64,000 nt of DNA from Branchipolynoe longqiensis (Eukaryota > Annelida > Polychaeta > Phyllodocida > Polynoidae): positions 43,949,634 to 44,013,633 of the forward strand of contig CM059189.1 of NCBI GenBank assembly GCA_030323885.1. The letters are read 5' to 3'. Under the pieces are notes generated by a model. It saw only the letters and a program-made list of their open reading frames with translations, was not told the origin of the DNA and searched no databases. A program made the translations under genes and the position numbers. This document shows, in pieces, positions 44,205 to 57,443 of the stretch (positions are counted from its first letter, which is position 1; every line of letters begins with the position of its first letter).

Positions 44205-45860
44205 ATGGCGTTATCCGGACTTAAACCGCCAGCACCACTAGTATTGGATAACCATATGGCCATGAACTGGCGAGCGTGGTTAAGCTTGTATGAAATATAC
44301 GCCGGAGCGACGGGAGTCACGTCAAAAGCGGAGAAAGTGCAATGTTTGATTTTCTTGCACGACCCGAGGCACAAAAAGTCTACAGGAATGCCACCATTGA
44401 AGGCAGCGACAAAGAAAAAATAGGCCCTTTAATTCAATTATTTCGAACGTACTGCGATGGGAAGGAAAACCTCACTGTTACGCGCTACAAATTTCACTCA
44501 TTGAATCAAACCACGGAAGGTATGGACGCCTACATTAGGGAGTTACAAAGCCGGATTGCTTTCTGTGAATACGGAGACCTGGAGTCCTCGCTGTTGTGTG
44601 ACCGGCTGGTCTGTGGGATAAAGGACAAGGAGTTGAGGAATAGGCTTCTACAAACACCTAAGCTGATGCTTGAACAATGTGTAGAGATGTGTCGGTTAAG
44701 CGAACACCAGGACACGATAGGGGAAGGAGACACCACGAAAGACAGTCAAGTTGATGTGGTCAACAAGTATGGCCGCCGCCGGGCAACGCCCACCATGCCG
44801 GTTAGCATGGGGTCAACACAAGTTCGGACACCCAGTCGAGGGGGCGGGGCACGCTCGGATACCCCGTGGTATGAGTGTCCCCGATGTGGATACAACCACA
44901 ACAAAGGCCAGTGCCCTGCGAAAGGGAAGGAATGTGCCGGATGTGGGAAAATCAGACATTTTATAAAAGTGTGTCGAAGCAAGCGGGCAACGGCCCCTGT
45001 GAATGAGGTTGATGTTGATGAGCACAATCAGCCCGAGGAAGCGAGACCGTACGAGGAGGAAGATGCAGACCTATTTGTCGGGGAGATTGATGAAAGGGAG
45101 AATGATGAAGAGTTGTGGTATGCTGACATATGTGTGGGAAACACTGACATTCGTTTCAAGTTGGATAGTGGGTCGCAAGCGAATATATTGCCCAAGGCGA
45201 TTTTCGACCAAATCCACAACACCGTGATGAAGCCATCCCGATGCCGGTTGATCACGTTTGCTGGGAACCATATCTACCCGGAAGGAGAAGCAGACATCAA
45301 GATCAACAGGTGTGTGCTGCGATTCCAAGTTACTTCAACGGGAAGCCCGATACTGGGGAAAAAGGCGTGCGTGATGTTAAACCTCCTCAACAGAGTCAGC
45401 GCGGTCAGCAAAGTCAGCGCGGTCAGCAAAGAAGGCAAAGATGATGAAAAAGCAAATGATCTGGTAAATACTTATAGTGATGTTTTCAATGGACTGGGCA
45501 TAATTAAAGTTAATGCAAAGATTCATGTAGATCCAAATGTTCCACCAGTGGTTGACCCTCCTCGGCGTATTCCTCATGCCATAGAGAATGAGGTGGAAAA
45601 AGAAATTGATCGAATGATCGCTTTAGGTGTAATAACTAAACAGGAAGAGCCGACAGAGTGGGTCAGCTCAATAACGATTGTCCGGAAGCCAGGGAAGATA
45701 CGAGTTTGTTTGGACCCCACAAAGCTGAACAAAGCAGTGTTGCGGGGGGAATATCCGACGAGAACAATCGAAGAAGTAATTGCCAAAACCCACGGGGCCA
45801 AGTTTTTCACTGTGCTTGATGCCAACAGTGGATACTGGCAGATAGTATTAGATGAACAAA
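44205..45860 (+). pseudogene. gag-pol of Ty3/gypsy element, frameshifted and 3'-truncated
   Basis: Starts MALSGLKPPAPLVLDN, the same family start as the intact copy. A small deletion near 44365 (at the FLHVAG...EAQKVY position) shifts frame, and the second frame runs from there on. It carries the gag core, two zinc knuckles (CX2CX3HX4C and CX2CX4HX4C, about 44878-44976), protease KLDSGSQANILP (about 45159-45194), the linker to pol, and the start of reverse transcriptase to DANSGYWQIVLDEQSS. Homology ends abruptly at about 45860, before the catalytic YxDD box. RNase H, integrase and the 3' LTR are missing. The hinge RVSAVSKVSAVSKEG contains an 18-bp tandem duplication. It cannot move by itself. 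Confidence 0.9.
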
Positions 45861-46714
45861 GTTCGCTTGGTGTTGGGATAATTGAACCAACGCAAAACAA
45901 GTACAGTAGTATATAAGTGGCATTTATTCTTACTAATTTTCTTGTTACAGTTAAGTCATGAAGTCTTTTTGAGAGTAAAATTTTAGGATCCCAGGCACTA
46001 ACCCCATCAATATGACATTTAGTTGGGTGAGTGGGATGGCTAAACCTGAACTAGAGAAACGCGTCCTTCCGATCGAAATGCTCTGGTCGAAGTGTCTAGA
46101 AATGGAACTGCGTCATAGCTCGTTACGGAGAATTACAGCAGGTGGCGCCTGAGTCGGAAAAACATTATTAGTTCAAAAGGACAATATAGATGGCACCAGA
46201 AGTCGCATCCATAGTTACGGTGTGTACTTTTTCGCGGGTTCAATTGCCCATGTTGATATCAACATCGACAATGTGACCAGTGGTGACTGAATGGTGTATT
46301 GCATCATAGTATCCCAGTAGGAGAAGCTCTATGAAGTTGTTTTAAGTGCGCACTGTCTGAAGTTGGGTACCTTGTGCTGATAAGACCTTAGCTGTTGTTC
46401 GGAAGCAAAACCCCAACAAGTATAGCAACTGGGTCTACACCACCTCATCATTGAGAGGCGAACCATGATGGTTTAATGAACCAAGCGTTCACACCCCGCT
46501 ATTCTTGAAGTCAGGGGACCTAGATTATTCCTGAGACTAAAATGGTTTCAAATAAACTATTTAAAGTGAACCCATTCAATCCCGGTACCATGCGAATGTC
46601 TCCAGTTAATTATAATTAGCCCACAATTAAAGATCTAGACATCTGAATTCTACATGTGTTTCTCCTTACATGGCGACTAATCGCTGTGTCTTAACCAAAT
46701 ATTCATATTCTAGA
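45861..46714. other. No gene; old SINE-1 fragment
   Basis: 46285-46430 is weakly similar to the SINE-1 3' half ('agtgcgcactgtctgaagtt', 'gataagaccttagctgttgt'). It may or may not be the missing half of the SINE at 43885. The rest is unassigned. Confidence 0.4.
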
Positions 46715-46826
46715 AACATCAATATTGTCGTGGGGGTGATGAAAATGGGAAATATTGCGCCTAGAGTGGGACTCGAACCCACATCTCTTTGCATTCCAGG
46801 ACAGTGTGCTAACCATTACACCACCA
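46715..46826 (-). mobile_element. SINE-3 (tRNA-like), minus orientation
   Basis: In minus orientation 'ggtggtgtaatggttagcac' is A-box-like and 'gtgggttcgagtcccac' a perfect T-arm. It continues into 'aatatttcccattttcatca'. A second copy is at 63235-63345. The anticodon arm does not fold properly, so it is not a tRNA gene. Confidence 0.7.
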
Positions 46827-47888
46827 TGCTGTCGGTCGCGATGCGACAAAGACTGCTTTCATTACTTGACTGCCGCTCTCCATTTAGCTCTCTGCTGTGA
46901 GAGTGATGTCCATGAGTCGGTCTTAATGTCTCTCAGCTTCAGGTTTCTCTTGATGGTATCCTTGAACTGGAGTCGAGGGCGCCCTCTCTTTCTGTAACCA
47001 GAAGACAGTTCAGAATAGAGGATCTGTTTTGGTAGCCTGTCTGATGACATCCTGATGAGGTGTCCAGTCCACCGGAGATTATTTTTGATCAGAAGATCTT
47101 CCATAGAGGGCAGCCCCGTCCGTTCGAGTATTTCCATATTTGTCACTTTGTCCTTCCAGGTTAGCCTCATGATTGAACGCAGATGTCGCATCATGACGGC
47201 ATGCAGCTTTTTCACCTGTCGTCCGTACACTGTCCAGGCCTCGGCTCCTTATAGTAGGGAGGATAGCACAATTGCATGGTAGATCTTGCCTTTGACCCGC
47301 ATGGACACATGGTGGTTGTTCCAGAGTCTCTGGCGTAGTCAGCTGAAAGATGCGCAAGCCTTGGCCATCCTCCTCTGTATTTCAGCATCAATGCGTCTAT
47401 CACTTGATATAGTGCTTCCGAGGTAGGTGAATTCCGGAACAGAGTTCAGCTTGTTTCCGTCAACCATGATATCCTCCTCTCGGGTTCTTGTAGAGTTGGG
47501 TTGGTACACCACCTCTGTCTTCTTGATGTTTATCTTCAGGCCAAAATTCTTTAATGCATTGGAGAAAGCGTCCACTATTTTCTGGATCTCTTCAGCAGAG
47601 TGGGCAACCAGTGCACTGTCATCTGTGAATAGCAGCTCTCTCACCAGTATCTGAGTAGTCTTGGTGTTCGCTCTGAAGTGTGCGACATTGAATAGGTCAG
47701 CGCTCTGTCTGGACTGTATATAGATGCCATCCCCCATGTCTCGGAAAGCCTCGTCGAGCATTGCTGATAGGAAGATGGAGAAGAGCGTGGGGGCCAGTAC
47801 ACAAACCTTGCTTGACCCCATTGGTAACCCCGAACGATTCCGAGACTTCCCCTCCAACACTAACGTGAAGTGCCTCGATCATAGTTGT
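46827..47888 (-). pseudogene. LINE reverse transcriptase, 5'-truncated and frameshifted
   Basis: Minus strand, three frames in succession. First GVTNGVKQG (RT motif) with a frameshift near 47805. Then LAPTLFSIFLSAMLDEAF, the catalytic box LLFTDDSALVAHS with both aspartates, GLKINIKKTEV, and FTYLGSTISSD. Then a break near 47340, followed by GAEAWTVYGRQVKKL, RSIMRLTWKDKVTN, LRWTGHLIRMSSDRLPKQ and a C-terminus ending WRAAVK at 46862. A short 3' tail leads into GACAGC-ATG repeats. The endonuclease and 5' UTR are absent. The exact clade cannot be named from this alone. Its 3' end is the one borrowed by the chimeric retroposons. Confidence 0.85.
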
Positions 47889-49228
47889 GAACATGACCAA
47901 CACAACATCACTTAAAAGGGCAGTAACATGACCAACACAACATTACTTAAAGGGGCAGTAACATGACCAACACAACTTCACCTAAAGGGGCAGTAACATG
48001 ATCAACACAACTTCACTTAAAGGGGCAGTAACATGACCAACACAACTTCACTTAAAGGGGCAGTAACATGACCAACACAACATCACTTAAAGGGGCAGTA
48101 ACATGACCAACACAACATCACTTAAAGGGGCGGTAACATGACCAACACAACATCACTTAAAGGGGCAGTAACATGACCAACACAACCTCACTTAAAGGGG
48201 CAGTAACATGATCAACACAACTTCACTTAAAGGGGCAGTAACATGACCAACACAACTTCACCTAAAGGGGCAGTAACATGATCAACACAACATCACTTAA
48301 AGGGGCAGTAACATGACCAACACAACATCACTTAAAGTGGCAGTAACATGATCAACACAACATCACTTAAAGGGGCAGTAACATGACCAACACAACATCA
48401 CTTAAAGTGGCAGTAACATGATCAACACAACTTCACTTAAAGGGGCAGTAACATGACCAACACAACTTCACCTAAAGGGGCAGTAACATGATCAACACAA
48501 CTTCACTTAAAGGGGCAGTAACATGACCAACACAACCTCACTTAAAGGGGCAGTAACATGACCAACACAACCTCACTTAAAGGGGCAGTAACATATGTAC
48601 TTGTGCTTTCTGTTGCTGCACTATTAAGACAATCTCCTTTTGACTCTGCGAAATCAATCCATTCTTCATTACTGTTTATTATGTTTCATAGTGGTGTTAT
48701 GCATGTGGTATGCAGGTATTGCAATACCTCAGGGAGTTTGACACCCCTGCCCTGAAGAGTTGTAAACCACTGCCTTGTGGTACAGGTTCCTGACAGAACT
48801 GAAGGCTAAGAGAGCAAACCCTGAACAGAAAACCATATCACTGTGGCAGCATCAAGGGCGGTGGATGTATGGAACTCCCAACATCTCCCGACCAGCCACT
48901 GCAGGGACAAATAGTTTTGCGCCTGTCTGGACATGTTCTTGCCGGTGTTAAACCTCTATTTGCTCCCCGAGAGAGTGCCCCTGGTAACTTGCAAAAGCCA
49001 GCAGCACTTCAACACTTTTGCAGGCAGCTTTCATGAAATGTGACCGACTCATGGACATCACTCTCACCGCAGAGAGCTAAATGGAGAGCGGCAGTCAAGT
49101 AATGAAAGCAGTCTTTGTTGCATCGCGACTGACAGCATGATGATGATGATGAACATGATCAACACAACTTCACTTAAAGGGGCAGTAACATGACCAACAC
49201 AACTTCACTTAAAGGGGCAGTAACAATT
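47885..49228. repeat. 35-bp minisatellite, split by a retroposon
   Basis: The unit 'aacatgaccaacacaacttc' plus 'acttaaaggggcagt' occurs about twenty times at 47885-48592 and twice more at 49150-49228. The first half of the unit is the LINE's own boundary sequence, as described under findings. Units differ mainly at acatca/acttca/acctca and gacc/gatc. Confidence 0.92.
48708..49155 (+). mobile_element. Chimeric retroposon with LINE 3' tail
   Basis: Colinear with 34855-35325 but lacking the 'aagagaaacctgaagctgag' part of the LINE tail. Ends in (GATGAT)n and is followed directly by the resumed minisatellite. Confidence 0.8.
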
Positions 49229-50364
49229 CACAATCCCCATGATCAACTGGAACTAATCACAATTTGTGTACTATAAAACAATTTATTCTCTGGGAGTTAT
49301 TCAGAGCCCACCAATGGTCTGAGGGTGATTGGTCTGCCGGGCACCATCAGACTCTGAGTACGCCATGGCTATTAGTAGGAGTTATGTGATGTCACACAGG
49401 GAAGAGAAGGGTGAACTTACATATTTTGTAAGGCGTATTCAAAACCCTTCAAATTTACTTTAGGTGATAATTGGGCTTTTTCTTTTGTTCAAGTGTTTTT
49501 ATTCCTCTGAATAACATGTTGTCTGTGCTAATGTACTGGTCTTCCAGCCCTAATGACAATTGCCACTACACAGTAACCAAATCTACAACAATATATAGAT
49601 ATACAATTACAGGGAAATATGCAAAACATCAGTGCAATGAATGATCGGTAAAGAACAAGATAAGATAAAAAAGAAACATATGCGGGGAGGTAATTATGTT
49701 AGACTAGTATGGTAAGCGTTAGTAGGGGGCTGGGGCATAACTGACTATCTTTATAGTAGTAACATACTTGTTGAATGGGTGATGGTGGGATGTAGGGTGG
49801 GCCTTTGTGATTGAACTGGTGTTCATGGTAATCTCAGGTCGGGACTATTGAGTTAGTAAGTAGGTTAATATTGATTAATCATGTACCTCAGTAAGATCCA
49901 ACTAGAATCATTGCCAGGCTCATTCCATTGTAGATTGTTTTTTTGGTCTAGTTGGCGGCTACTGGTTGAGTTTACAGTGTATGTATGTTTGTTTGGGGGG
50001 GGGGGGCAGATCGGAGGGGACAGCTTGCACTATATTCCAAGTCTGTAATATTCCCCAACCTTCATCACTGAGGACAATTATTCCGGCTAAATCACAGTAA
50101 TCACTACAGAGACCCTCGGACCATGGTTGGGCCTTAACTAGCTCCTCGAGAATAGGTCATTTCAAGGTAAGCAAATAATGACTAGTCATAGTTGATTATA
50201 ATAATTCTGAATCAATCATTGATTTGGTCATGTTATAGCTACTTTAAACACGTTGTTAGCAGGTGAGCAGGAATGGTCAATGAACCATCCGACGATGCAA
50301 CTTTGATTAATTCATGTAAAACATGTGTTTTTTAAGTACAGAGCAGTAAAGTCACTCACCCAGC
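49229..50364. other. No recognisable gene
   Basis: A poly(G) run at 49996-50006. 49490-49560 resembles 9455-9530 and 54410-54545. Nothing else seen. Confidence 0.5.
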
Positions 50365-50565
50365 CTGCCAGCCTTCAGCCTGACAGCCTGCCAGCCTGCA
50401 GCATGTCAGCCTGCCTTTCAGCCTGCCTTTCAGCCTGCCTGTCAGCCTGCCAGCCTGTCTATCAGCCTGCCTGTCAGCCTGCATGTCAGCCTGCCAGCCT
50501 GCCTGTCAGCATGTCTGCCAGTCGGCTAGCCTGCCTTCCGGCCAGCCTACCGGCCTGCCGGCCTG
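50365..50565. repeat. (cagcctgcctgt)n tandem array
   Basis: Short irregular units of 'cagcctgcc' and 'tgtcagcctgc'. Confidence 0.85.
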
Positions 50566-50734
50566 CTCTGACCACCTTTAGTTGCAGGCCTCCTGCCTAC
50601 GCACCTTTTCAGATTCGGCGAAAGTCATCACAATAATTCATCAGTCACGTGACTTGAACGTGACCTGAACGCGCCCCACGAGACGCGCAGCCTGGTCTGA
50701 CTGACGTCTCACAAACTACTCACAGGTGGTTTTC

Positions 50735-52130
50735 ACACACACAGACATGAAGCACACACACCATGCACACATACAACACACACACCGACACGAAGCACAC
50801 ACACCATGCGCACATACAATGCACACAGAGACACGAAGCACACACACCACACATGCACACAATGCACACAGAGACATGAAGCACACACACCACACACACA
50901 TACAACACACACACACCGACACGAAGTGCATACATCATGTGCACATACAATGCACACAGAGACACGAAGCACACACACCATGCACACATACAACACACAC
51001 ACAGACATTAAACACACACTCCATGCATACATACAATGCACACAGAGACATGAAGCACATGCAACACAGACACGAAGCACACACACCATGCACACATACA
51101 ACACACACACCCACACGAAGTGCACACACCATGTGCATATACAATTTACACGCAGACACGAAGCACACACACCATGCACACATACAATGCACACAGAGAC
51201 ATGAAGCACACACACCATGCACACATACAACACACACCCACACAAAGCGCACACACCATGTGCACATACAACACACACACAGACACAAAGTGCACACACC
51301 ATGCACACATAAAACACACACACAGACACAAAGTGCACACACCATGCACACATACAACACACACAGACACAAAGTGCACACACCATGCACACATACAACA
51401 CACACACAGCCCTGAAGTGCACACGCCATGTGCACATACAACACACACAGACATGAAGCACACACACCACATGCACATACAATGCACACAGAGACACAAA
51501 GTGCACACACCATGCACACATACAATGCACACACAGGCCCGAAGCACACACACCATTCCCACAACACACACAAAGACACAAAGCGCACACACCACATGCA
51601 CATACAATGCCCACAGAGACACAAACCGCACACACCATGCACACACAGACATGAAGGACACACAACACGCACACACCACACACACACCACAAGGAGACTA
51701 CCCACATGCACACACCACATGTACACACCCCACATGCACACACTACACTCACACACCACACACACATACCACGTACACACACTGCATGCACACACACCAC
51801 TGGCACACCACAGACACCAGATGCACACACCAGATGCACACACCACACACACTACACTCACACACCACATACCCACCACACAAACACCACACGCGCACGC
51901 ACGAATAACACACGCACAGCACCCACAACATACATACACACATACATGCGCACACCACACACACTACACTCACATACACATCACACACGCAGACACACGC
52001 ACATACACCTGCACACACCACATACATACACACATAGATGCACACACCACACACACCACACACCACACATACACACACCACTCACACACGTCATACACAC
52101 ATACCACACGCACACACATCAGGTGCACAT
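50735..52130. repeat. AC-rich minisatellite (acacaccatgcacacataca)
   Basis: Units of about 45-50 bp containing 'cacaccatgcacacatacaa' and 'cacagacacgaagc' up to about 51650, then irregular (CACA)n. Long Cys/Val/His-rich frames on both strands are repeat translations. Confidence 0.9.
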
Positions 52131-52443
52131 ACCTCCAACAATAATCACTAAGATTATTAAAGTAACGATGTGGACAAACCTAAAGTTAATCGGAGCAGAT
52201 TAGGCAGTTTCTTGTGTTTTTTTCCTCCCCTTCTAATTTATAAACAAACTTAAAACCCAATAAAGCTAAACAATGCTTACTGATTGTTCCTAATTACTGT
52301 ATTAGCACACGGTACATGGTTATATATATACATACATATATATACATATATATAACGTATTCTAATAAATGCTTTGTAACCATAATATTGTAATTAGATT
52401 CCTTGCGCCTCTAGAATGCATCTCCACTTTGACCGCTGGTTAG
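52131..52443. other. No recognisable gene
   Basis: AT-rich, with (TA)n near 52321-52354. Confidence 0.4.
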
Positions 52444-52447
52444 TTAA

Positions 52448-52775
52448 AGTTGCATAGTCCGATCGGTTTGAATTTCTGTATTTTTTATGAGATAAATATA
52501 TTAGATCGATCATTAGTATCTACTTTACATTAGTTCAAAGTTACTTTTATATTAAATGGTAAACTTTGTAGATAGTTTTAGTGCAAACATGGAAAATTAG
52601 TTTTGGCAAGCTTGCCAAAACTCGGACACATGTTCTGTTAAATTATCTCAGTATTGCCTTCTACGCAGAAACAAATGCTTAATAAGTGCATCAGTATCTA
52701 AGTTAGTTATGTAAAGTCAAATCTAGATAATTGGTTTGGTTTTGAAAATTTTATATTTCATCGGACTATGCAGCT
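52448..52775 (+). mobile_element. TTAA-flanked MITE, family K, reference copy
   Basis: AGTTGCATAGTCCGAT and the inverse of AGCTGCATAGTCCGAT, with TTAA at 52444-52447 and 52776-52779. TTAA fits piggyBac or Kolobok type targets. Several relatives occur in the window (318-857, 9045, 10583, 43520, 56733). Non-coding. Confidence 0.82.
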
Positions 52776-53032
52776 TTAACGTTCTTAGTAGAGGCCTTTG
52801 GGCATCAAACCCCATATCATGCAATAATTGTTTTTTTTAATTATGAGCAGATGTAGGCATATATATGGTACTTTTTTTGATTTATATAAAATCTACCACA
52901 TTTAAGGCTATACAAGTACTTATGCGTTGTGTATTTTATTATACAAGTATTATTAACAATAACAGTGGAGCTGATCTACCGGGTTAGTACTCAGTCCTCA
53001 CTAGTCAGAACCCATGCTTCCCACGACCCCTA

Positions 53033-53346
53033 GTTGTTGTTGTTGTTGAAGATTTATACTGCCTATCATGGTTAAGCCTGAATAGGCTTGTTTTCACCAT
53101 TAGACAGTTTGTCGATAGAAAGCCCGAGCCTGCACTTTTACCAACCCAAGGGATGTTTAACCTCCCACACCACATAGACATGGTATGAGAGCAACTGGCC
53201 TTTGATGACGCTGTAAGTTATACACAGCGGTGAAAATCCAAATTGGCAGAGATGGGGCCATGGGGAATCGAACCACTGACCTTCAGATTAGGAGTCCGAC
53301 CTAGAAAAAAGTCAGACACTTTAACCACTCCGCCACAGAGAACACC
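53033..53346 (-). mobile_element. SINE-2, minus orientation
   Basis: Inverse of the copy nested at 24254-24570, with the tRNA-like head at 53260-53340. Confidence 0.88.
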
Positions 53347-53454
53347 ACATCTGGTTCAGACCCAGGGGGCACCATCCCCACTCCAACTGTTGGTGCATAT
53401 GCTCCATACTCCTATACTATGTAGCCCTCTAGGCCTAAATAGGCTTATACAAGA

Positions 53455-53985
53455 AGATATAGAAACATAAGGGGATATATATATGGATATATAGGAATAT
53501 ATAGGGATATATAGGAATATATTGGAATATATAGGGTTATCGATGAATGCATAGGTGTATATTGGGATATATAGTAACATGTGGGGATATGTAGGAATAT
53601 ATAAGGATATATAGGAATATATATGGATATATAGGAATATACAGGGATATATAGGGATATATAGGGATACATAGGAGCATACAGGGATATATAGGAATAT
53701 ATAGGGATGCATAGGAATATATTGGAATATATAGGGTTATAGATCAATGCATAGGTGTATATTGAGATATATGGGAACATATAGGGATATGTAGGAATAT
53801 ATAGGGATATATAGAATTATATATGGATACATGGGAATATATAGGGATATACTGGAATACATAGGGATATATAGGAACGTATAGGGATATTTTGGGATAT
53901 ATATGACAATGTAGTACAATAAAGGAATATATAGGGTCATAGCTGAAGATATAGGGATTTAGATGAATATTCCTCTGTTATCTCC
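53455..53985. repeat. AT-rich 10/20-bp minisatellite (gggatatataggaatatata)
   Basis: Diverged units of 'gggatatatagg' and 'aatatatagg'. The minus frames read Tyr/Ile/Pro/Ser repeats. A second array lies at 54545-54990. Confidence 0.88.
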
Positions 53986-54544
53986 AGTCAACCATATACG
54001 ATGACAGAGACAGTCCAGGTAAAAATGTAAAATTTAAGACCTAAATGCACTGGGATTGGTCCCACTGCTTCACTGGTCACAGATGGTCCAGTGTATTATT
54101 AACAACCCCACCCCAAAAACATAATTCATAAACTCACATAACTAGCTACATTAGAGTTACACTAGAATTTTCCTAACAAACCAACATTTATATACCGCTT
54201 GCCTAACTGCAACTGAACATTAAAACTTACTACAAGTTTACCAACTGAATACAGAAGATAACTTCTGCTTACATTCTAAATACTATGTAAATACTCACAT
54301 TGATCTGACTAATATTGATCTGGTTATATGACACTACTGTACCATATTGTTATGGAACTTTTGGGTTTCAGAATTTCATTGTGTTACATGGTGCAAATTG
54401 TCTATTCAACAGGTATTGTACACCTTATTCTATGTACCTTTTGTGTAAATAACCCTGAATTGAAAAATGGCTGGAAGACCAGTGCTTCGGCACTGACAAA
54501 AGAATTATTCAGCAGAATAAACATATTTACAACAAACAAACAAA
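53986..54544. other. No recognisable gene
   Basis: AT-rich. 54410-54545 is a dispersed repeat shared in inverse with 9455-9530. Confidence 0.4.
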
Positions 54545-54990
54545 AAAAATACAGGGATATATAGAAATGTATAGGAATGCATATGACTGCATAGGGTTAT
54601 ATAGGAATGTGTATGGACATATGGCGATATATGGAGATATAGATGAATTTAGCAATATATGGGGATATAGATGAATATATATGGACATATAGGATTATAT
54701 AGAGATATATAGGATTATATAGGAATATATAGGACTGTATAGGGATATATAGGATTACATAGGGATATCAATATACACAAATGCATAGGGCTATGCAGGA
54801 ATGCATATGTAGGGATATGTAGGAATATATTGGGAAATGGTTGAACATATAGGCCTATGGATGAATATATATGGACATTTGGGGATATATAGGAATACAT
54901 AGGACTATATAGGAATATAGATGGCGGGGCTCCTAGCCAGTGTGGATATAGATGAATATACAGGGATATATACACAGGTTTATAAGCATC
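54545..54990. repeat. AT-rich minisatellite, second array
   Basis: Same unit family as 53455-53985, more diverged. Confidence 0.85.
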
Positions 54991-56319
54991 CGTAAATACA
55001 CGCATCAATCACAGTGCTGGAAAATTCCTCACTCATAATAATTTGACAATGAGTGTTAACAAATAGACGGGATCACTGTCCCCACTGCGCATGCGCTGAA
55101 AACGGCATTGGCAGCAAAGCAAAGGCATAGAGCCATTGAGTTTGCCGATATGCATAGGGCAAAACTTGGATTTTATTCAAAATTAATAAAAATACATAAC
55201 AATTTGGCACAAACATAGACGGAAGGATGCAATATAATAATATAATGAATATGTTTAAGACACAACTCTCCATAATTAAGCATTTTGAGCTAAGAAACAT
55301 ACAATTTCAGTTACTTTACAGGTTGATGTTTACATCACCATTGATTAGCCAGAAGTAATTCTTGTCCTAAATATTAAATTGTCAAATGTGTGAACAAAAA
55401 CTTGTTTCAAAGAAATATATAACCAATATCTGATTAACCCTACTCATTTTCTATTTCTACATATGTCATTAACCATAGGATTTAAATAAAAACATGAATA
55501 AAATAAGTAAGACTGACTCTGGCTATGGCTCTAACACTAGTCTGAGTGCCTAGACTTGTCTAAATCTAAATGCACATGGCATAAGATGTGCTGATTATAT
55601 TGATGTAAACGCAATGCTGGATAAAAGATTAATCTCTTAATTTATTATATATATATTTTTAGTTGGTATTCTATGTTTCAAACAAAAGCTGAGATGAGCT
55701 GAAACTAGCACATTTCATAGCTGCACCCAGTGTATTAGCATGTGCCATGTGCTTCTCGCGGGTTTGTTTTGTTCTGACGCATCCCACAATGCACTGCACC
55801 GCTGGAACAGTGATGTAGTCTATTGTTACCACAAAGGAACTCACCCAACTTCCGTGAAATGGAACAGTCCGCCAATTATCACTTCCGGTTCAACAGGCAA
55901 GTGAGAAAAGAACCACATACACAGTCACAAAGGTGTCATCATTAGATGAGTCACACGATTCTGAATAAAGCTTTTAACAAGTCCAGGAACAAAAGAAATC
56001 ATGGGGGCATGATTAATTGAAAAGTGCCATCGAGTAAAACTGGCTGGTTGCAGAAAGGAAATAATTAAAGCAGGGCAATTTCACTGGGGCTACTCCCGTC
56101 CCTTGCCAGACACGGAGGTTGGTGCATAGTTAATGTTTGCCCCCGTTCATCATTGGTTCCACAACATTTGGGGCACATGCTACAGGATTAAATTAAATTA
56201 AACAAACCAGCCTACAAAATTCTTCCTCTTTTTTAAACCACCAAGCCATTACCAATCCCAGGAATCTGTGACTATTTAGAGTTAATGAGAAAATGTTTTC
56301 TTCTTCTTTTATTTTTTTT
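54991..56319. other. No recognisable gene
   Basis: 55090-55215 shares sequence with 10000-10120. The rest is AT-rich and unassigned. Confidence 0.45.
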
Positions 56320-56560
56320 CTTTTTTTTTTTATTGAGGCTGTATTTATACTGTCCATAGCATATAAGCCTGGGTATTCAGGCTTGTTTTCAATGCTGGCC
56401 AGCTAGCTGTAGTGTTGGTGTTATCTTATCACCCAGTAGCTGCTGATAAGGTATTTGATTGCCTGCATTTCAGTAGCAGATAGATAGTTGGTTGGTATGG
56501 TTAGTAGCCTATGTTAATTTCTTTGGATTCTCTTGGCATATATGTGTCTTATTTTTTCTA
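56320..56560. repeat. SINE-like repeat
   Basis: 'gaggctgtatttatactgtc' matches 36640-36735 in inverse. 'gataaggtatttgattgcct' matches 6051-6150. Its full extent is not defined. Confidence 0.55.
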
Positions 56561-56732
56561 CTCTTACTACTAGACTAGCCTACTCCTATTTACATATCAT
56601 AGGCTTGTACGTAGCTGTGTGGTGTGCTATCTGGCTACTTTTGGCATGGTTACCTTCCATTGGGCGTCCCGCTGGTGGGCCGTGACATATCACATGCCCC
56701 TTTGCGGTGCAGCTTAGTGGGGGTTTCCTAGC

Positions 56733-57083
56733 CTTGCATAGTCCGATGGCTTTGAGATTCTGTGACTTTTCTGAGATAAATTATAGTAAATTGATTTTGG
56801 ATTGCACCTTACTTTACTTTTAAATAACTTTGATTTTTTTAATTACAAACTTTTGAGATATTTGAAGTTAAAGCATGCAAAGTTAATTTTGGTAAGTATT
56901 CCAAAACTCTGACACCTTAGGCTTCAGCAGTAACACTAACAGGTTCTCTCTCAGTATGCCCTTCTGTGTCGCAACAAATGCTTAAGCATTGCATTAGTAT
57001 CTAACATAGATATGTAGAATAAAATTTATGTCAGTGTTTTGGTTTTGAAATGTTTATGCTTTATCGGGCTATGAAGCTTTAGG
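56733..57083 (+). repeat. MITE family K, divergent copy
   Basis: 'cttgcatagtccgatggctt' to 'atcgggctatgaagctttag'. Confidence 0.75.
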
Positions 57084-57443
57084 TTTAACATCGGATTTCC
57101 ACGATTAGGATTACAGGACGTTGATTGCTGTCACACTAGATAATACTGCTACTAGATGAAGCTGCTTCTAGATGAAGCAGCTACTAGTTGAAGCTGCTAC
57201 TAGCTGAAGCTGCGACTACAAGAAGAAGCTGCTACTAGATGAAGCAGCTACTAGATGAAGCTGTTACTAGATGCAGCTGCTACTAGTTGAAGCTGCTACT
57301 AGATGCACCTGCTACTAGATGAAGCTGCTACTAGATAAAGCTGCAACTACAAGAAGAAGCTGCTACTAGATGAAGCAGCTACTAGATGAAGCTGTTACTA
57401 GATGCAGCTGCTACTAGTTGAAGCTGCTTCTAGATGTAGCTGC

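Noticed and set aside
46755..46826. A tRNA gene on the minus strand
   Set aside because: The T-arm is perfect but the anticodon arm does not pair, and a second copy at 63.3 kb shares non-tRNA flanks. It is a SINE head.
47885..48592. A CRISPR array (35-bp regular repeats)
   Set aside because: Units abut without unique spacers, and the context is eukaryotic with LINE sequence at the edge. It is a minisatellite.
50726..52203. His/Thr-rich and Cys/Val-rich frames of up to 371 codons
   Set aside because: They are translations of the AC-rich minisatellite.
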